From Flavobacteriales bacterium (lineage in GTDB: Bacteria > Bacteroidota > Bacteroidia > Flavobacteriales > Flavobacteriaceae): DNA of 64,000 bases. Location of the stretch: assembly GCA_004213995.1 (NCBI GenBank), contig SGZJ01000003.1:34170-98169 (forward strand), written 5' to 3'. The position numbers were made by a program, and so were the translations under genes. The notes beneath the pieces are model-generated. The model was not told the origin of the DNA. It was given only the letters and a program-made list of their open reading frames with translations, and did no database searches. This document shows, piece after piece, positions 56,673 to 64,000 of the stretch; the stretch's first letter is position 1, and each line of letters opens with the position of its first letter.

Positions 56673-57476
56673 ATGGATATAAATTTAATATTGGGGTATC
56701 TAGGAGCTCTTTTTGTTGGGATAACTTTAGGCCTAATTGGAAGTGGTGGCTCTATTTTATCTCTTCCAATATTTGTGTATCTATTTGGTTTAAATCCTGT
56801 AATCGCATCTGCTTATTCGTTATTTACTGTTGGTCTTACTTCCCTAGCTGGGTCTATAAAAAATATAAAACTCAAACTTATTGATATAAATACTGTAGTA
56901 TACTTTTCATTCTCAGCTGCAATTTCTGTTTATGTAACCAGGAAATATTTAATCAATTTAATTCCAGATGAAATCGTAACAATAGGAAGTTTATTAATTA
57001 CTAAAGAAAAATTCTTAATGTTATTTTTCTCTGTTTTAATATATTTTGCTGGTATAGCTATGATTAAAAAAAGAATGAATAAAAGTCAAAGCCAAAGAAG
57101 AAAGTCAAAATATGATAAAGGTTTGATTCTTTTAGAGGGTACTTTAGTTGGATTTGTTACTGGACTAGTGGGCGCTGGAGGTGGTTTTATTATAATTCCT
57201 GTATTAGTTCTTTTCAGTAAACTTAATATGAAAAATGCTATTGCAACCTCATTAGTAATTATTTCTGTTAAATCTTTAATTGGGTTCATTGGAGACATTG
57301 AAAACCATTTAATAGATTGGGTCTTTTTATTGAAATTCTCATTGATTTCTATAATTGGAATTTACTTAGGACAAGCTATTGGCTTGAAAATTGATGGAAG
57401 TAAGCTCAAAAAAGGTTTTGGATACTTTATAATTATTGTAGCGAGCTGTGTAATTATTTTGGAAATATATCAGTAA
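56673..57476 (+). CDS. TauE/SafE-family sulfite/organosulfur exporter-like permease
   Basis: Integral membrane protein of 267 residues with about eight hydrophobic helices. The two internal repeats start with GALFVGITLGLIGSGGSILS and GTLVGFVTGLVGAGGGFIII, the duplicated glycine-rich motif of TauE/SafE. The basic loop MIKKRMNKSQSQRRKSK lies between the halves. Members export sulfite or sulfonates or import sulfur compounds; the direction here is unknown. A TAAATTTG at 56602-56609 may be its promoter. It abuts the convergent outer-membrane gene with no gap. Confidence 0.88.
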   Translation: MDINLILGYLGALFVGITLGLIGSGGSILSLPIFVYLFGLNPVIASAYSLFTVGLTSLAGSIKNIKLKLIDINTVVYFSFSAAISVYVTRKYLINLIPDEIVTIGSLLITKEKFLMLFFSVLIYFAGIAMIKKRMNKSQSQRRKSKYDKGLILLEGTLVGFVTGLVGAGGGFIIIPVLVLFSKLNMKNAIATSLVIISVKSLIGFIGDIENHLIDWVFLLKFSLISIIGIYLGQAIGLKIDGSKLKKGFGYFIIIVASCVIILEIYQ

Positions 57477-58295
57477 CTAAAAATTCCATAAATAACCAAA
57501 TACTAGGTTGTATTGAATGTAAAAAAAGTTTTGACTAGCAGTATCAGATTTATTAGTTGTAGTCCTTATTGATGGCAAAGATGTAAATCCACCTTTAAAT
57601 TCTGTTTGAATAAAGAAATTCTTAAACAAACTGACATTTAAACCTGTTAGAGCATGAACACCATAACCTGACAAGTAAAAATTATCGTTTCGATCATTTG
57701 TAAGTAATTTAGCATTCGTTTTAGGTAACATAAAGCCAAGTCCCAGTCCAGTAATAGAAGAAAACTTTATATTGTTTTGTTCTAAAAACATATTATGTTT
57801 TCGTATTTCAAAATTTATATAATTTAATCCATCACTGTGTTCGAATTGTAAAAAACCATCACTTATAGGAAGTAGAGTATTATCATATACACCATCGTAT
57901 ACAGTGCCAGAGTTTTCAATAAATCCTGAAATTCTGGATAGCTGGTCTTGCTGCATAACATATTTCATATGATCTATACCAAAAGATATATCTATATTTT
58001 CTTTTATAAAATAACCAACTCTAAAATTATATTGTGGTATGGTCATTGAAGATGGATTCAAATATTTGTCGAGTGTAAATGCAGTTTGCCTATCTTGAGC
58101 GGAAACATTATGAATTGTAAAATCATAATTATCTCCTTTGAAATGAATATCAGACTTTGAATACCATGACCAATTCCAACCCCAATATGAATAAATATCT
58201 CCTTTATTATAGTTGACTGTATTTTGAGCTGAAGAATTTGTGAAAAATGTAAGTGATAAACATAAAAAAAGAAGTCTAATTGACGATATATTCAT
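57477..58295 (-). CDS. Outer-membrane beta-barrel protein of unknown function
   Basis: 272 residues. A signal peptide (about 1-23, ending in SSAQ) is followed by GDIYSYWGWNWSWYSKSDIH and alternating strands (FRVGYFIKENIDISFGIDH, SITGLGLGFMLP), ending in an aromatic Phe (VFGYLWNF), as expected for an outer-membrane barrel. The tryptophan-rich start is a pattern I recall from unnamed Bacteroidota outer-membrane proteins. Function unknown. It has the best promoter match in the window, suggesting it may be strongly expressed. Convergent with TauE/SafE with zero spacing. Confidence 0.75.
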   Translation of the reverse strand: MNISSIRLLFLCLSLTFFTNSSAQNTVNYNKGDIYSYWGWNWSWYSKSDIHFKGDNYDFTIHNVSAQDRQTAFTLDKYLNPSSMTIPQYNFRVGYFIKENIDISFGIDHMKYVMQQDQLSRISGFIENSGTVYDGVYDNTLLPISDGFLQFEHSDGLNYINFEIRKHNMFLEQNNIKFSSITGLGLGFMLPKTNAKLLTNDRNDNFYLSGYGVHALTGLNVSLFKNFFIQTEFKGGFTSLPSIRTTTNKSDTASQNFFYIQYNLVFGYLWNF

Positions 58296-58317
58296 TATGA
58301 ATTGTTAAAATTCTCGG

Positions 58318-58347
58318 CAAATATAACGTTTAGTTAATATATATCAA
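58318..58347 (-). promoter_or_regulatory. Promoter of the outer-membrane protein gene at 57477-58295
   Basis: Minus strand: TTG (complement of 58345-58347), 19-bp spacer, TATATTTG (complement of 58318-58325). This is a full match to the Bacteroidota consensus TTG-N17-23-TAnnTTTG, placed 23 bp before the ATG. Confidence 0.65.
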
Positions 58348-58382
58348 TAGAAACAAAAGTATGTTTACAAAAAACAAAAATT

Positions 58383-58673
58383 ATGAGAAAATTATTAGTA
58401 TTATTTGCATTAATATTATCAAGTTGTAATCCACTAAAAGACATTTCTACAGATGGACTGACTTACGATGGTACAAACGTCTTTTATAAAGGTGAATTGT
58501 GTGCAACATATTCTGCAATTGAGATTGCATTAGACAACAACAAAGTTGTTAGAGAGGTTACTTATTTGATTACAGAGCCAAGGTTTAATGCCCAAGCTTT
58601 ATCAATAATAAAACTAATTAATGAAAAAAATCCTAGCTTAGAAGTAGAGGTTGAATTAAAGGAGGAAAGATAA
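58383..58673 (+). CDS. Small lipoprotein of unknown function
   Basis: 96 residues. Lipoprotein signal with lipobox LSSC (Cys about 15). After it comes LTYDGTNVFYKGELCATYSA, with one further Cys, and a short alpha/beta segment ending in an acidic-basic tail (EVELKEER). No domain recognised. It is 49 bp upstream of the NTF2-like lipoprotein, co-directional, and probably the first gene of a three-lipoprotein operon closed by the terminator at 59993. Confidence 0.7.
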   Translation: MRKLLVLFALILSSCNPLKDISTDGLTYDGTNVFYKGELCATYSAIEIALDNNKVVREVTYLITEPRFNAQALSIIKLINEKNPSLEVEVELKEER

Positions 58674-58722
58674 TTTCATTTAAAATTTTGTATATTGATG
58701 ATAATCAATTAATTAAAATATT

Positions 58723-59292
58723 ATGAAAAAATTAAAAACAATTTTTACAATTTTATTATTTGCTACTATTATATATTCCTGTAATAATTCTACAGGTATT
58801 GTAGTAAGTGATGAAGAAAAAGCAAAGTTTCAAGCTCAAATTGAAACTTTCAAAACATTTACAGATGGATTCTTAAATGAAGATATTGACCTTTTAATGA
58901 GTGTAATGGCTGATTCTGTGCAATGGAGTCCTCCTAATTATAATGGAAATCAACTTATAGACTCTGATGGCTTACGTGCTGCTGGAATAAGTTATTTTGA
59001 AGGTTTTGATGGAATAACTTTCAACGAAGGTGATGGTTTGGTAGGATCTGACAATGGATTTTGGTCTGGCTCACTTTATTCTGCAGGGGAAACTAACACT
59101 GACCCAAGCGTAATGAGAGTTTATGGAACATGGTCAATGACTCATACAGAAACAGGTGCTCCAGTTTCCAATAAATGGTATGGCGTTTTAACGTTTAACG
59201 AAGATGGCAAAATTGCTGTTTTTTCTGATTGGATGGATGTAAATGGTATGCAAGTACAAGTAAATAATTATGTAGAATCTAATAAACAATAG
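58723..59292 (+). CDS. NTF2-like (SnoaL-fold) lipoprotein
   Basis: 189 residues with a lipoprotein signal (ATIIYSC, Cys about 20). The mature part resembles the NTF2/SnoaL cone fold: an initial helix FQAQIETFKTFTDGFLNEDI, LLMSVMADSVQWSPPNYNG, then strands with MRVYGTWSMTHTETG and KWYGVLTFNEDGKIAVFSDW. This fold often binds small hydrophobic ligands; no catalytic residues are clear. It is 2 bp upstream of the next lipoprotein gene, so the pair is tightly linked. Confidence 0.75.
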   Translation: MKKLKTIFTILLFATIIYSCNNSTGIVVSDEEKAKFQAQIETFKTFTDGFLNEDIDLLMSVMADSVQWSPPNYNGNQLIDSDGLRAAGISYFEGFDGITFNEGDGLVGSDNGFWSGSLYSAGETNTDPSVMRVYGTWSMTHTETGAPVSNKWYGVLTFNEDGKIAVFSDWMDVNGMQVQVNNYVESNKQ

Positions 59293-59294
59293 CT

Positions 59295-59972
59295 ATGAGA
59301 AATTTTATATCAATAATTTTATTTACTGCATTATTATTTAGTTGTAATAACACAGCAGTAAACAATCTAGTCGATTCTGTGACTCCTGAACCTGAAATAG
59401 TAACTGTTGAAGTACAACCTTCAACTGGTGAACCTGACGGCCCTCATACGTCTGTAGAATGGAGAGTTTGGGCGTATAGTACAGCTGCTCCATCATTTAT
59501 TGCTGAAAATTGTTCTGTAATGGCAATGGACGGTACAATGCTTAGAGTAGGTACTAATGGATGGACTGCGATGGCTGCCAATCCTAGAGGAATGTCTGAT
59601 CCTGAAAATGGATGGAAAGATGCTCATGAAGCAATGCCTATGGTTGGCGATGGTCCAGCAATGCAATGGGCAATGGCTTACATGGGTGGAAAAACACCAA
59701 AAATGGATACAGATGGATGGGCATGGATGTTACATGGAGATATGGGTGAAGATAATACTAAACACCTTGTTTTTAACAAAGAAGATTCTGCTGAAGGTCA
59801 ATGGATCGAATCTGGAGCGCATTTAATGTTATTTCCAAAAGATCCCGCATCATTAGATGGACAAACTACCGATTTCAATTCTGGAGCTCCTTACGTAATG
59901 TTTAAGGGTACTGGATATGATCATTTAATGATTCCTGTAGAAGGATATTATGATTATCAAGATCCAAAGTAA
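59295..59972 (+). CDS. Met/Trp-rich lipoprotein of unknown function
   Basis: 225 residues with lipobox LFSC (Cys about 17). After an acidic linker (PEPEIVTVEV) the domain contains ENCSVMAMDGTMLRVGTNGW, NPRGMSDPENGWKDAHEAMP, AYMGGKTPKMDTDGWAWMLH and GDMGEDNTK, and ends with SGAPYVMFKGTGYDHLMIPV. Of 17 Met, 13 fall between residues 76 and 150, and there are eight Trp. I recall related unnamed proteins in marine bacteria but cannot assign a function. Composition suggests a soft-metal or small-molecule site (inference). Last gene before a strong terminator. Confidence 0.72.
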   Translation: MRNFISIILFTALLFSCNNTAVNNLVDSVTPEPEIVTVEVQPSTGEPDGPHTSVEWRVWAYSTAAPSFIAENCSVMAMDGTMLRVGTNGWTAMAANPRGMSDPENGWKDAHEAMPMVGDGPAMQWAMAYMGGKTPKMDTDGWAWMLHGDMGEDNTKHLVFNKEDSAEGQWIESGAHLMLFPKDPASLDGQTTDFNSGAPYVMFKGTGYDHLMIPVEGYYDYQDPK

Positions 59973-59992
59973 ACAAACTTAATCTTTAGATA

Positions 59993-60023
59993 AAAAAAAC
60001 CCGTAAATAATACGGGTTTTTTT
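59993..60023. terminator. Bidirectional rho-independent terminator
   Basis: Thirteen-base perfect stem AAAAAAACCCGTA / TACGGGTTTTTTT with a 5-nt loop AATAA. It ends the lipoprotein operon on the plus strand and dpaL (stop at 60048) on the minus strand. Confidence 0.9.
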
Positions 60024-60047
60024 ATTTCAAAAATTTAAAAAATAAGT

Positions 60048-61163
60048 TTAATTGAGTTTAATAATTTTATTAAAATCATTAATGTCTGTAGCTCCTTCTG
60101 TATTAAATAATAATACATTAGATGAAGAATTTAAATTAATATGTTTTCTGAGTCTATCAAAAGTTGAATCTGAAATAACTTTCAGTAATCCAGCTAAACC
60201 AGCTGCACCAGATTCACCCGAAATGATTCTAACATCATTATCCTTGGGATAATAATATTTATTCATTGCCTTTGTCACATAATCATCACTAATTATAATC
60301 GATGCATCACATCCATTTTTTATTATATCCCATCCGTTTTTAGAGGGAATTCCACAGTTTAAGCCAGCCATTATAGTTTTATAATTACCATTTGGTGAAG
60401 ATCTGTAACCTAAATTAAATGACTCAAAAATCCCCGCAGATTCTATAGGTTCAACAAATACAATTTTAGGTTTATCAGCTTTATATTTATTAAGAAAGTA
60501 CCACACGCATGATGCTGGCCAACTTCCAACTCCACATTGTAAAAATATTATATCAATTTTACTATTATAATTTAATTCCATTTGATTTTCTAATTCATGA
60601 AAATGGGTTAAATACCCAGACATTATTAGAGATGGAATTTCTTCATAATTTTCCCAAGAAGTATCTTGAATTAAGGTCCAATTATTTTCTAAACTCATTT
60701 TTTTAGCATAATCACAAGTCTTTTCATAATTCATTTTTAGCTTATAAACTTCTGCACCTTCTTTAGAAATAGCATTCATTCGTAAATTTGTAGTATTCTC
60801 TGGTACATAAACAATACATTTCTTATTCTCTTTTCTTGCAGACCAAGCTACTGCCCTACCATGATTACCATCAGTTGCAGTACAAAAAGTAGTAATATTA
60901 GATTCATGATTTAAAAGGTGATTAACTGCATAGGAAGCGCCAAGTACTTTAAAAGCATTCAGACCAAACCTTTCACTTTCATCTTTAACAAAAAGATTGT
61001 TAATTTTTAACTCTTTTGCAAGAGACTTTAAACTAACTAAAGGCGGGCAATTATAATCCTCCAAATTAGTATGAAATTTCATCGAACTACTATTTGCCAG
61101 GATTTCAGTAGAAATAGTAGGTATTATTTTGTTATTAGGGTGATTTAAAAAAAAGTCTTTCAA
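60048..61163 (-). CDS. dpaL: Diaminopropionate ammonia-lyase-like PLP enzyme
   Basis: Fold type II PLP enzyme degrading 2,3-diaminopropionate to pyruvate and ammonia. The PLP Lys is K72 in RFGLNAFKVLGASYA, the sequence that separates this family from threonine dehydratase. CTATDGNHGRAVAWSAR is the substrate loop, QCGVGSWPASCVWYF the phosphate-binding Gly loop and SGESGAAGLAGLL a C-terminal motif. At 371 residues it is slightly shorter than the E. coli enzyme (about 398). It is a single gene between a terminator and the DEAD-box helicase. Related catabolic serine/threonine lyases are the alternative. Confidence 0.85.
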   Translation of the reverse strand: MKDFFLNHPNNKIIPTISTEILANSSSMKFHTNLEDYNCPPLVSLKSLAKELKINNLFVKDESERFGLNAFKVLGASYAVNHLLNHESNITTFCTATDGNHGRAVAWSARKENKKCIVYVPENTTNLRMNAISKEGAEVYKLKMNYEKTCDYAKKMSLENNWTLIQDTSWENYEEIPSLIMSGYLTHFHELENQMELNYNSKIDIIFLQCGVGSWPASCVWYFLNKYKADKPKIVFVEPIESAGIFESFNLGYRSSPNGNYKTIMAGLNCGIPSKNGWDIIKNGCDASIIISDDYVTKAMNKYYYPKDNDVRIISGESGAAGLAGLLKVISDSTFDRLRKHINLNSSSNVLLFNTEGATDINDFNKIIKLN

Positions 61164-61259
61164 AATTTAAATAATATTTAAGTACAGAAATACATAAAAT
61201 TAAAAAAAAATTCTATGTATTAATAACTTCGTTTAGTTAACATAAATAAAGACTACAAA

Positions 61260-62489
61260 TTATCTTCTTGATCCTCTCCTAGGAAATCCTTTATTTGGGT
61301 TTCTTGACCTATGCTTTACTCTAGATCTTTGTGTTTTTGCAGCTGGAACATAATTTGGATCAGGTTCGAATCCTTCCACTGTACTTATTTGAATCCTATT
61401 GCCTATGAGCTTTTCAATATCCCTTAAATAGTTTTTTTCCTCAACAGAGACTAATGACAAGGCTTCTCCTTTTGCTCCTGCTCTACCCGTTCTCCCTATT
61501 CTGTGAACATAATCTTCAGGAATATTTGGGAGTTCAAAATTAATTACATGAGGGAGTAATGGAATATCTAAACCTCTAGCTGCTATATCAGTAGCTACTA
61601 AAACTTCAACTGCACCACTTTTAAAACCAGAAAGAGCTTTTGTTCTTGCACTTTGACTTTTATTTCCATGAATTGCAGCTGCTTTTATATTAGATTTAAT
61701 CATTTTCTTACATAAATTATTAGCTCCATGTTTAGTTCTTGTAAATACTAGTACTTGAAACCAGCCTCCTTCTAAAATCAACTTTATAATTAAAGAAGCT
61801 TTCTTATTTTTATCAACTCTGTAAGCTTTTTGAACAATTGCCTCCACTGTTGTATTTTCAGGTGTTGCTTCAACTATCTCAGGATTATTTAATATTTCTC
61901 TAGCTAAAAATTTAATTTCTTTAGAAAAAGTTGCTGAAAATAATAGATTTTGCCTTTGTCTTGGAATAATACTCATTATTTTATCTAAATCTCTTTTAAA
62001 ACCCATATCTAACATTCTATCAGCTTCGTCCAAAACTAAAATGTTTACACTTGAAAGAAACAATACTTTTTGATTCACTAAATCTAGTAATCTGCCCGGT
62101 GTTGCAATTAACACATCTACACCTTGGCGAAGTGTAGCTACTTGAGGTCTTTGATTAACACCTCCAAATATAACCGTAGAGCGTATATTAAGATGTGTAC
62201 TGTATTCTAACACATTTTCATAAATCTGTGCAGCTAACTCTCTTGTTGGGGTTAAAATCAATGCTCTAATATTTCTTTTTCCATTTGACGGATTAGAGGA
62301 TAACCTTTGTAATAATGGAAGTGTAAAACCTGCTGTTTTACCTGTACCTGTTTGAGCAGATGCTAAAACATCTTTTCCTTTTAAGATTAAAGGAATTGCT
62401 TTTTCTTGAATTGGTGATGGCACATCATAACCTTTTTCTTTTACTGCTTTTAATAAAGAAGGTATAAGACCTAAATTGTCAAAATTCAT
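61260..62489 (-). CDS. DEAD-box RNA helicase (RhlE-like)
   Basis: ATP-dependent RNA helicase, 409 residues. Q motif ([22 protein letters not shown]), motif [13 protein letters not shown], Ia [59 protein letters not shown] and [12 protein letters not shown] are all present. The C-terminal tail is basic and rich in Arg/Lys/Ser ([20 protein letters not shown]), typical of RhlE-type RNA binding. Function in ribosome assembly or cold adaptation is inferred from relatives. Confidence 0.94.
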   Translation of the reverse strand: MNFDNLGLIPSLLKAVKEKGYDVPSPIQEKAIPLILKGKDVLASAQTGTGKTAGFTLPLLQRLSSNPSNGKRNIRALILTPTRELAAQIYENVLEYSTHLNIRSTVIFGGVNQRPQVATLRQGVDVLIATPGRLLDLVNQKVLFLSSVNILVLDEADRMLDMGFKRDLDKIMSIIPRQRQNLLFSATFSKEIKFLAREILNNPEIVEATPENTTVEAIVQKAYRVDKNKKASLIIKLILEGGWFQVLVFTRTKHGANNLCKKMIKSNIKAAAIHGNKSQSARTKALSGFKSGAVEVLVATDIAARGLDIPLLPHVINFELPNIPEDYVHRIGRTGRAGAKGEALSLVSVEEKNYLRDIEKLIGNRIQISTVEGFEPDPNYVPAAKTQRSRVKHRSRNPNKGFPRRGSRR

Positions 62490-62512
62490 ATATGTGTTTA
62501 TTTAAACTAGTG

Positions 62513-62520
62513 CAAAGATA
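62513..62520 (-). promoter_or_regulatory. Putative -7 element of the DEAD-box helicase gene
   Basis: Minus-strand TATCTTTG (followed by CA) is a very typical flavobacterial -7 sequence, 24 bp before the ATG. No -33 TTG at the standard distance. Confidence 0.5.
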
Positions 62521-62633
62521 CAATATCATATATGGTAATATGAATTAATCAAAGTTAATGGGTTACATAAATAAATTTAAAATTATTAATGAGTTTTTGT
62601 TTACTTTTAATTAGTTACAAAAAAAGATATTAA

Positions 62634-63083
62634 TTGGAAGCATTTGTTGAATGGGGTTATTTAGGACTATTTATCGCTAGTTTTTTAGGTGCGACAATTA
62701 TTCCTTTCAGCTCAGAACTGGTATTTAGTCTTTTGATTATTAAAGGTTATGACTTCAATTTGAGTCTTTTAGTTGCAACAACTGGAAATTGGTTAGGTGG
62801 GTTAAGTAGTTATTTCTTAGGCAGACTAGGCAAATGGAGTACTTTAGAAAAATATTTTAGACTCAAAAAAGAAAAAATAGTTAAGTTTAAAACCAATATT
62901 GATAAATGGGGTAGTTTGTTAGCCTTTTTTTGTTGGCTTCCAATAGTTGGAGATCCAATTGCAGTAGGTTTAGGATTTTTTAGAACAAATTATGTCCTTG
63001 TAGCAATATGGATGTTTATAGGAAAACTTATTAGGTATATTGTGTGGGCATTTATTACTTATTGGGGAGTATCAATTTTCTAA
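62634..63083 (+). CDS. YqaA/DedA-like membrane protein (SNARE-associated fold)
   Basis: 149 residues with about four hydrophobic segments. The start EWGYLGLFIASFLGATIIPF, then TTGNWLGGLSSYFLGRLGKW, and CWLPIVGDPIAVGLGFFRTN match the YqaA subgroup of the DedA/VTT family, thought to act in lipid scrambling or proton-dependent envelope homeostasis. No ATG is available; the start is TTG 62634. It diverges from the helicase and converges with the isochorismatase-like gene, 7 bp between stops. Confidence 0.85.
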   Translation: MEAFVEWGYLGLFIASFLGATIIPFSSELVFSLLIIKGYDFNLSLLVATTGNWLGGLSSYFLGRLGKWSTLEKYFRLKKEKIVKFKTNIDKWGSLLAFFCWLPIVGDPIAVGLGFFRTNYVLVAIWMFIGKLIRYIVWAFITYWGVSIF

Positions 63084-63090
63084 ACACAAA

Positions 63091-63660
63091 TTAATCTAAA
63101 AGACTAAATAGCTCCTCGGAAGATAAAATTGTAGCAAATTCTTCACTTAAATTTGCCAAAGAAGTATTGTAAATAATTTCACAATCTATCATTTTACCAT
63201 TTAATCCCAAAGTATTGTATGCTGCTGTAGCATCAGAAATTAAATAGGTTTGATATCCTAAGTTTCCTGACATTCTAACTGTTGAAGAAATACAATGATT
63301 TGTTGTCATTCCAACAAATACTAATGAGTTCACATTTAAATCGTTTAAAATACTACTGAGGTTAGTACCAATAAAACCACTATTAACATTTTTTGTAAGT
63401 ACAGTTTCAGATTTTAAAGGGATAACATAATCATTAAATAAAAAACCAGGCTTGGACTCATGAAGCTTAGAGTTTGGATTAGTTGAACTATGTCTTATAT
63501 GTATAACTGGGAGATTAAGATCCCTCCATTTATTTAATATAATTCCACATACTTTCTCTGCATTTATATTGTTTCTTTTTAAACCAGGGTAATCCTTTTC
63601 TAAAAAGGCCTTTTGAACATCGACGAGAATTAATGCTGTACTTTTAATAAAATTTTTCAT
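63091..63660 (-). CDS. Isochorismatase-like cysteine hydrolase
   Basis: 189 residues of the cysteine hydrolase family (isochorismatase, nicotinamidase, biuret hydrolase type). Catalytic triad: Asp in ALILVDVQKAF (about 14), Lys in VLTKNVNSGFIGT, and Cys in VGMTTNHCISSTVRMSGNLG (about 123). The oxyanion cis-peptide region precedes the Cys. No metal-binding DxHxxxxxxH nicotinamidase motif is seen, so nicotinamidase is less likely. Substrate unknown; no siderophore genes are adjacent. Confidence 0.85.
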   Translation of the reverse strand: MKNFIKSTALILVDVQKAFLEKDYPGLKRNNINAEKVCGIILNKWRDLNLPVIHIRHSSTNPNSKLHESKPGFLFNDYVIPLKSETVLTKNVNSGFIGTNLSSILNDLNVNSLVFVGMTTNHCISSTVRMSGNLGYQTYLISDATAAYNTLGLNGKMIDCEIIYNTSLANLSEEFATILSSEELFSLLD

Positions 63661-63732
63661 TATTGAAAATTAAAACAAAAATTTTATTTAATTACAAGAA
63701 TTAATTAATAATAAGAACATATTTTAATTTAA

Positions 63733-64000
63733 TTACATACTATAAACTAACTTAAAGTGACTACTAGGAATATCTCTAACTTTATCTGCTAAATTTTTCA
63801 TCTGTAAGTAAGAGTTTTTTAAGTTTTGATCTGGTGCTATATAATTGAAGTTCTTGTGTCTCCAAAAAGCAACTCCAGCAGCAGCATAAACAATAAATGG
63901 CTGAAGAGCTTGTTTTTCAGCATTAATAAGTTTAGTGACAGCGGTATATCCTTTTAATATTAATGATGCTCTTAAAAAGTCAATAGTATCATCTTTACTG
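63733..64000 (-). CDS. Unrecognised protein, C-terminal fragment (5' end outside window)
   Basis: The minus-strand frame is open from the window edge to TAA at 63733-63735, giving the last 88 residues of a protein. It reads DDTIDFLRASLILKGYTAVT near the edge and RDIPSSHFKLVYSM at the end. The middle contains AAAGVAFWRHKNFNYI. It is helix-rich with no motif I can name. It would share a strand with the isochorismatase-like gene 72 bp downstream. Confidence 0.6.
   Translation of the reverse strand, partial: SKDDTIDFLRASLILKGYTAVTKLINAEKQALQPFIVYAAAGVAFWRHKNFNYIAPDQNLKNSYLQMKNLADKVRDIPSSHFKLVYSM

Noticed and set aside
61363..61373. GGTTCGAATCC, a tRNA T-loop-like string
   Set aside because: It lies inside the DEAD-box helicase coding sequence (GFEPDPNY region) and no acceptor, D or anticodon stems surround it.
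1..64000. CRISPR arrays, insertion sequences, prophage or defence islands
   Set aside because: No regularly spaced repeats, transposase motifs, phage structural genes or defence-family domains were seen; composition is uniform throughout.

Overview
The window comes from an AT-rich (roughly 70% A+T by eye), compact chromosome of the Bacteroidota, most likely a streamlined marine member of the Flavobacteriia. This rests on lineage-typical families (PorQ of type IX secretion, DUF3822 beside rsmD, DUF6452/DUF6048 after rlmD, DUF4249 after a TonB-dependent receptor, DUF4294 beside an M42 peptidase), on -7 promoter elements of the form TAnnTTTG, on the near absence of Shine-Dalgarno sequences, and on a 6S-like RNA between zapA and rny. 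I see no insertion sequence, prophage, CRISPR array, tRNA or rRNA operon. The content is core housekeeping plus a small accessory patch near 58-60 kb.

Layout. 0-6.7 kb: 3' end of clpC, histidine ammonia-lyase, a TlpA-like lipoprotein, an M1 peptidase and gcvT. 6.7-8.9 kb: an RmlD-like reductase that must start on a non-ATG codon directly after gcvT, then yebC and a DNA glycosylase. 8.9-11.6 kb (minus): RecD-like helicase, kdsB, lysophospholipid acyltransferase. 11.7-13.8 kb (plus): membrane protein, DUF3822, rsmD, and a hairpin terminator shared with rnpB (RNase P RNA, minus strand). 14.2-15.9 kb: dnaX, with an 11-A run at the domain III/IV junction. 15.9-27.6 kb (minus): ppx/pdxH, rnz/pyrB/pyrR, rpsA with a structured leader, cmk/porQ/lon and a UMF1 transporter. 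27.6-34.3 kb: msrB, lpdA, aroQ (minus), xerD, a TonB receptor with a DUF4249 lipoprotein. 34.3-36.6 kb (minus): rny, 6S RNA, zapA and a coiled-coil protein. 36.8-46 kb: M23 peptidase with a second TonB receptor, cysteine desulfurase and rocD (minus), rlmD and DUF6452/DUF6048. 46-57.5 kb: THUMP methyltransferase, a second methyltransferase, ZIP transporter, DUF4294, M42 peptidase, AGCS symporter, purC, phoH, SAM hydroxide adenosyltransferase, dnaN, TauE/SafE permease. 57.5-64 kb: outer-membrane protein, three-gene lipoprotein operon, diaminopropionate ammonia-lyase, DEAD-box helicase, DedA-like protein, isochorismatase-like hydrolase, and the 3' end of an unrecognised gene.

Together the genes cover replication and repair (dnaN, dnaX, glycosylase, helicase, xerD), RNA metabolism (rnpB, rny, rnz, rsmD, rlmD, 6S), protein turnover (clpC, lon), amino-acid and nucleotide metabolism (gcvT, hutH, rocD, dpaL, aroQ, pyrB, purC, cmk) and an envelope suited to scavenging polymers (TonB receptors, secreted peptidases, PorQ). 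Genes are very tightly packed: no gap over 300 bp lacks a gene, and several convergent pairs overlap.

The items most worth a second look are a candidate slippage site in dnaX, a possible loop-loop RNA structure in the rpsA leader, the forced non-ATG start of the reductase after gcvT, the Met/Trp-rich lipoprotein operon, and a palindromic back-to-back promoter at 47.2 kb.
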